Below the pieces are notes generated by a model. It made no database searches, was not told where the DNA came from, and saw only the letters and a list, made by a program, of their open reading frames with translations. A stretch of 10,411 nt of DNA from Pigoraptor vietnamica (lineage: Eukaryota > Opisthokonta > Filasterea), in assembly GCA_943704525.1 (NCBI GenBank), contig CALSCQ010001292.1, forward strand, positions 64,001 to 74,411, written 5' to 3'. Position 1 is the first letter of the stretch. The number at the start of each line of letters is the position of its first letter. Made by a program: the position numbers and the translations under genes. Positions 6,303-10,411 of the stretch are shown one piece after another.

Positions 6303-9300
6303 ATGGATGCGCCCGCCGGGCCTGCGCGGTCCCGCCTGTTTGATGCCTCCTTTGCCGTGCTGAGGCCTGTGTGCGCGCGCATTGCGTCTGCGCCGTCGGT
6401 GGACGCGATTGAACTCCTCGCAGCGGCATGGCCTGCGATCCCCGATGACTCTGCGCAGGTGCGTACGGCTGCTGCTCTCAGAAAAACATTCGCATCACTC
6501 AAAAACTGTCCCCAGGAGCTGTTGGACTATGTCGTGTTTCCGCTGCATCTCGTGCTGCGACGCGCGAATGTTCCCGAGAGCATCGTCCTTGCCGCGCTGG
6601 GGCAGATGGCGCGCACGCTCAACGGCCGCGCTGTGGGAAGCGTCGCCATGTTCAGAGACATCTTCGACGACGTGAGTGGCACATCGTGCAGGCAAGATCT
6701 TCTTTCACAGCACTGATGTCGCTCATGTTGCTGGTCGCAGCTGTCTGGCGGTCTGAGCGCGGGTTCCGAGGAACGAAGGGCGGCTTACATGCGGGCCCTG
6801 GCGGCGCTGATCAGCTCGCTCCAGCAGAGTCGTGGGTGCTGTTGCGTGCACTGCCAATGCGTCGTCTTCTTCGTTTTGTGACCCGCCGGTTTTCGCAGCC
6901 CTGCGCGACGAAGTCTCGTGCAAAGCTGATGAATGGCGCCCGCGCTTTGGGTATGCGCTGTCCACGCTGATTGATGCCTCGCGCGCAACAACCTCCAAGG
7001 AGCTGCGTGTTCTTGCAGTTGACTGCATCGGTGCTCTCGTGCAATCGGTGGATGGTAGGTTGTCTGGAGGCAGCGCAGTGCGTTACTGGCCCTTGCTGAC
7101 CCCCTGCGCGCCGCAGTGGGCACCGTGGAGCAGTTTCTGCCCGGGATTGCCGGCGGTCTGGGCGTCCTTGCCACCGGCGACTACAAACTGGGCAGCAGGA
7201 CGTTCTGCGCGGCGCTTGGGGCGCTCAAGTGTGCGATGGTGCGGACTCTTTCGGATGCGCGTGTGCTCGCGGACCCGACCACGCGCGAGTGGGCGCAGGG
7301 TGCGGCAAGCCGCCTTGCCCCTCTCGTGCGCCGCATTGTCGATGCGCGACTGGGTCATCCCTCACACAGGGTAAGCGTGGCGTCGTCTTCGCCCCTAATC
7401 GGCTTCTTGTTCGACTGTTGTGGGTAGCCCTGAGCAAGGAGACCGCTCAATTTCCCGTCCCCACCGAAGGTTCGTTCTGCCCTACTGTCGTTCGCGCGCG
7501 CTTTACTGGAGGACTGCTGGACGACTCTCGAAGCATGCCTCCCGGCACTGGTCGAGGTGCGTGCTGCTGTGCCGCACTGCTGATGCCCAGCGCCAATGTC
7601 TCGCCGTGCTGCAGTGCCTTGTTGCCTTGGCGGCCGATGACGTGGCTGAGATCAAGGAGGTTGCGCGCGCCGCACTCCACCGCCTCCAAGAACGCCCGGG
7701 GACAGTGTCGTCCTCGCCTGCGCTGTTGGCCTGCGTCGAGGTACGCCTCTATGGATGTTATTTGAATTGGACCGACAATATAATCGGCCAAATAACAGCG
7801 CACTGCGTGCATGCGCACAGTCCAACTGCCGCTGTTGTTCCGCCGAGTGGCAACTCGCACTGCATGACAGTCGCCTCTCGCAGGACAACCTGTCCGCCAC
7901 TCTGCTGTCGCTTCCGAGAACAATGGCCACCGCGGATGACGTCGCTAAGAGAAACGCGTGCGTGGCGCTCGTCGGTTACGCCGACGTCATTGGACCCCGA
8001 GGCCTGGCCGCATTTCTCTCTGCCCCCGGCGTAGCTGAGCGAGCCATCGCTGCGTTGGTGCAGGTCAGTCGTAGTCCCCTGTCGGCGCCGCCATTGCCGG
8101 CGCCAACACATTCCTTTCCGGCGCAGGTCCTTGAGGTCGAGGCTTACGATGTAACAGTGACGGAACGGGCTGAGTACCCGCTTGGCGCCGCGCTGGCGGA
8201 CGTGGGCAGCGGTACGGCGCATGTCGTCCGTCGCCGATTTGCGCACCACTCCTCCGACGAGGTCCTCGCGGCGCTGTCCCACCTCTGTCGCAGCTTCGGC
8301 CATCGCGATTGCGTCGCGCCGGTGCTTGCCCAGCTGCGCCCTCGGTTGTCGAAGGGTGCGCTCCCTGCGCGTGCGGCGGCGTGTATAGTCGTGTCCCTAC
8401 TGCTGCATGGCATCGGCGGTGCGTCGGACGATGTGGTTGCTGGCCTTCTGCGAGACATCTTGCCGTGTGCGGAGGCCGGACGCGCGGCAAGGGACGCCGA
8501 CGGCCCTCTCCTGGCCTGCGCCGCGCTTGATGCCCTGTCGGCGGCAGTGGAGTGCTCCCGGCGGCGTTTCTCGCGGCATTTGCTAACGACCCTGTACGCC
8601 GTCGTGGGACTCTCTGGCGACGGCGACGGGCGCATTGCACAAAGCGCGCGCAGGACGCTCGGTGTTATGTGCCGGGCTAGCGAATCTGGGTAAGTTGTGC
8701 GATGGTCTGATCTATGGCGATTGCGAGTGCTGATTGCATGCGAATCCGCCATCTCAGGAGTGCTGCCGAGTTGATATGCGCGAATGCGGACTACCTCGTC
8801 GATGCCATTGTGCTTTCGCTGCGGCGCCCAGAGACGTGTGCGGAAGCGTCCCGCGTCCTGGAGGCCACGCTCTCTCTCGGCGGACCCGCCCTTGTGCCCT
8901 TTCTCGATGACGTGTTGGCGGCCGTGGTTGCCGCAATGGACCCCGCGGACGCTGCGCAGACTGCCACGTCGGCCGGCACGCTTTGTGCTGTCCTCAGCGC
9001 ACTGGAGCGGTGGGCCATGCTCGAGCCACATGTGGAACGCGCTGCTCAGGCGAAACGTGTGCCGTCTGGCGTCCTCGAGAGGCTTCTCGCAAGACGCCGC
9101 GACCCTTTCGACGGAGAGGCCGGCGCTGGCGATGCGGTGGATGTGGACGCCGAGTCGGATGGCCCTCCGGCACTCAAGGCGAGCGTCGCCTTGGCCGCGC
9201 GCGCACTCGATTCCCTGATCCCGCTGCTCGCGTGGGGATCGCGCGACGTGCGCATCGCGGCGTTGTCGGGGTGCGAAGTGGCTATCCGCGCGCTCAGCGT

Positions 9301-9883
9301 TGTGGGTGGCAGCGAATTTCTTCCATCGGTCCATCGCACGTGGGCCCCAGCTGCGCCGCTCATTAACGACAGCGATGCCCTAGTGGCCGCGCGTGCGTCT
9401 CACTTGCTTGCGACCGTGTGTAATTTGGCCCGCGACTTTGTGAATGCTCGTTTTGTGCGGGACGTGTGGCCACTACTGAGGGCACGACTGTCGCGCGCGC
9501 ACACCACGGACGGCGGATGGCAGGCAACCGATCCGCACTCGCGCGCCGCACGCCTGGACATTGCGATGCTCGACTTGTTGCGGGCTGCGGCGGGTGCTGG
9601 CGGGCTAAACGAAACCACTATTCGTGCGGCCCTTTCAATGTGCCTGTCGCGCTCCTCTCTGGGCGACGCAATGGAGGAGCGGCGCGCCACGGCCGTTGCA
9701 GTCGCCGTCGCACTGGCCACGGCAGACCCAGACGCGGCTTGGCTCTGCGCGGTCGCCAGCGGCTGTGCACACGCGGCCAAGCAGGCATGCAACGTGAGCG
9801 CAGGTTGCCAAGTCGTACTGGATGCGTCGCTGGCGGAGGGGGCGTGCGGTGCGTGTGTAGCTCTGCATCCCATACTCAGCTAG
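6303..9883 (+). CDS. TTI1: TTI1 homologue, HEAT-repeat subunit of the TELO2-TTI1-TTI2 co-chaperone
   Basis: Exons 6303-6671, 6741-6831, 6899-7054, 7117-7370, 7470-7556, 7615-7740, 7884-8063, 8127-8689 and 8758-9883 join into 983 residues ending at TAG 9881-9883; human TTI1 is about 1,089. TTI1 works with TELO2 and TTI2, with HSP90 and R2TP, to fold and stabilise PI3K-like kinases (mTOR, ATM, ATR, DNA-PK). Recognised by collinear family motifs: FAVLRPVC (17-24), QELLDYVVFPLHLVLR (71-86), VEQFLPGI then GDYKLG (209-231), VGYADVIGPRG (391-401), VLEVEAYDV (422-430), ANADYLV (617-623) and FLPSVHRTW (796-804). The rest is alpha-helical HEAT-like sequence rich in Ala and Leu. The start at 6303 places the first motif as in other TTI1 proteins; in-frame ATGs at 6189, 6207 and 6228 would add up to 38 basic, non-conserved residues. 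The acidic insert near 734-744 is short. Codon bias is weaker than in the REJ-protein gene. Confidence 0.9.
6672..6740 (+). other. TTI1 intron 1, 69 nt, phase 0
   Basis: Donor GTGAGT, acceptor gctggtcgcag. Exon 1 would otherwise run to a stop at 6714-6716. Splicing joins FRDIFDD to LSGGLSAG. Confidence 0.85.
6832..6898 (+). other. TTI1 intron 2, 67 nt, phase 1
   Basis: Donor GTGGGT, acceptor ggttttcgcag. The product reads SSLQQS-PLRDEV. A second donor, GTCGTG at 6829, is also in phase and would change the junction to QQTLRDE; GTGGGT is closer to consensus. Confidence 0.75.
7055..7116 (+). other. TTI1 intron 3, 62 nt, phase 1
   Basis: Donor GTAGGT, acceptor cgcgccgcag. The split codon G/TG gives Val and restores VGTVEQFLPGI, a conserved TTI1 stretch. 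Confidence 0.85.
7371..7469 (+). other. TTI1 intron 4, 99 nt, phase 0
   Basis: Donor GTAAGC; acceptor ccccaccgaag, an AAG rather than CAG end. Splicing gives GHPSHR-VRSALLSFARALLED, which follows the family without gaps. Confidence 0.75.
7557..7614 (+). other. TTI1 intron 5, 58 nt, phase 0
   Basis: Donor GTGCGT; acceptor ccgtgctgcag. An upstream cag at 7588-7590 is also phase-compatible but would leave a 34-nt intron and insert eight residues. The 58-nt choice gives LPALVE-CLVALAADDVAEI, an ungapped fit to the human protein as remembered, and a length like the other introns. Confidence 0.75.
7741..7883 (+). other. TTI1 intron 6, 143 nt, phase 0
   Basis: Donor GTACGC; acceptor gcctctcgcag. 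It is about twice as long as most introns here and has two hairpins: an eight-pair stem with one bulge at 7767-7791, and a CGAGT/ACTCG stem at 7844-7857. Splicing gives LLACVE-DNLSATLLSL. Confidence 0.8.
8064..8126 (+). other. TTI1 intron 7, 63 nt, phase 0 and stop-free
   Basis: Donor GTCAGT; acceptor ctttccggcgcag. It is a multiple of three without stops, so the frame reads through it, adding 21 Pro/Ser/Ala-rich residues. Removal joins IAALVQ to VLEVEAYDV, which is contiguous in known TTI1 proteins, so it is called an intron. Confidence 0.75.
8690..8757 (+). other. TTI1 intron 8, 68 nt, phase 2
   Basis: Donor GTAAGT, acceptor ccgccatctcag. The unspliced frame stops at 8691-8693. Splicing GG to G restores Gly and joins CRASES-G-SAAELICANADYLV. 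Confidence 0.85.
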
Positions 9884-9990
9884 CCAGTCGACTGAGCAGT
9901 AAAAGGGACTGTGCGGTAACACATCCGGGGCATATCAGACAAAAAGCGCTGTCGTCCGGCTCCGGTCCATCTTCGTCGACAATCACATAG
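9884..9990. other. TTI1 3' flank, no gene seen
   Basis: This stretch follows the TTI1 stop. No AATAAA-type signal is present; only short A-rich bits such as agtaaaagg (9898-9906) and gacaaaaag. It is taken as 3' UTR and intergenic sequence. Confidence 0.4.
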
Positions 9991-10179
9991 CTACGCGCTA
10001 TTGTCTGTGCATTTCAGAAATTCGTTAATGGCAGTACGCACAAAGGTGGACAAGACAAGCGATGAGCATCCACCTGGAACACTTGCGAACACGGGCTTCT
10101 TGGCCTTGAGAGCCTCTTCCACGACGCGCCGTCCGTCATAATAACGCGCCATCACATGCAGCGGCGCAACGCGGCACAC
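9991..10179 (-). CDS. Unrecognised minus-strand reading frame, possible last exon of a convergent gene
   Basis: The frame ends at TAG (9993-9991) and is open leftward into the minisatellite. The first ATG is at 10152 (53 residues, beginning MARYYDGRRVVEEALKAKK); GTG at 10179 gives 62. The product has a basic first half and a moderately hydrophobic second half (SSLVLSTFVRTAINEFL). Minus-strand splice acceptors could lie at 10189 (caccag) or 10179 (gaagcag), which would place the minisatellite in an intron. No family is recognised. Codon bias is weak, so a chance frame or TTI1 3' UTR is equally possible. Confidence 0.25.
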   Translation of the reverse strand: MCRVAPLHVMARYYDGRRVVEEALKAKKPVFASVPGGCSSLVLSTFVRTAINEFLKCTDNSA

Positions 10180-10218
10180 TGCTTCTCGCTGGTGTTCATT
10201 TTCGGGGGTTGGCGTAGA

Positions 10219-10411
10219 GACGAATGACGGAGGTGATGGATCTATTGACCAGTTGGAGAGACGAATGACGGAGGTGATGGATCTATTGACCAGTTGGAGA
10301 CGAATGACGGAGGTGATGGATCTATTGACCAGTTGGAGAGACGAATGACGGAGGTGATGGATCTATTGACCAGTTGGAGACGAATGACGGAGGTGATGGA
10401 TCTATTGACCA
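10219..10411. repeat. Minisatellite of alternating 41- and 39-nt units (80-nt higher-order period)
   Basis: Units start with gacgaatgacgg at 10219, 10260, 10299, 10340 and 10379, so lengths are 41, 39, 41, 39 and a cut-off 33. The 41-nt form is the 39-nt form plus a GA dinucleotide (ggagagacg against ggagacg). By eye the shared bases are identical in every copy. Since 80 is not a multiple of three, no frame stays open on either strand across the array. It continues past the right edge. Confidence 0.95.

Noticed and set aside
7557-7590. 34-nt version of TTI1 intron 5
   Set aside because: It is in phase, but shorter than every other intron here and inserts eight residues absent from the family; the 58-nt version fits without gaps. 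It remains possible as a minor isoform.
8144-9334. Minus-strand 396-codon frame opposite TTI1 exons 8 and 9
   Set aside because: It is rich in Arg, Ala and Ser with no domain, spans a TTI1 intron and lies opposite clearly conserved TTI1 sequence.
10219-10411. CRISPR array
   Set aside because: There are no unique spacers; the whole unit repeats, and the context is a eukaryotic genome.

Overview
This is nuclear DNA from a GC-rich unicellular eukaryote. Both main genes need splicing with short GT-AG introns (58 to 143 nt), there are no bacterial-type operons or ribosome binding sites, and the protein families are eukaryotic: a TTI1 HEAT-repeat protein and a REJ/IPT receptor-like surface protein. 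Free-living protists near the animal/fungal lineage (apusomonad-like, for example) carry such surface proteins, but the species cannot be named from the sequence. High GC removes stop codons, so many long antisense reading frames are shadows.

Positions 1 to 5774, minus strand: the 5' part of a very large gene for a secreted or membrane receptor-like protein. Four exons give 1,839 residues and the gene runs off the left edge. In order: signal peptide; long cysteine-rich region of LDLa-like half-modules, including four tandem 46/47-residue repeats; two Ig/cadherin-like folds with WDG motifs; an array of CGVCGG-type repeats; two IPT/TIG domains; and a REJ (receptor for egg jelly, polycystin-1-type) region. 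The first three exons are tiny and the fourth exceeds 5.29 kb.

Positions 5775 to 6302: a 528-nt region between two divergent starts, probably a shared promoter. It has a perfect TGACGTCA palindrome, a near copy of it and a CACGTG E-box.

Positions 6303 to 9883, plus strand: a complete nine-exon gene for TTI1, a subunit of the TELO2-TTI1-TTI2 (TTT) co-chaperone that matures and stabilises PI3K-like kinases such as mTOR, ATM and ATR. The spliced protein is 983 residues. The splice model rests on phase agreement at all eight introns and on collinearity with the remembered animal TTI1 sequence.

Positions 9884 to 10411: a weak minus-strand reading frame that could be the last exon of a convergent gene, followed by a nearly perfect minisatellite of alternating 41- and 39-nt units that continues off the right edge. 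No functional link between the receptor-like gene and TTI1 is evident beyond sharing a promoter region.
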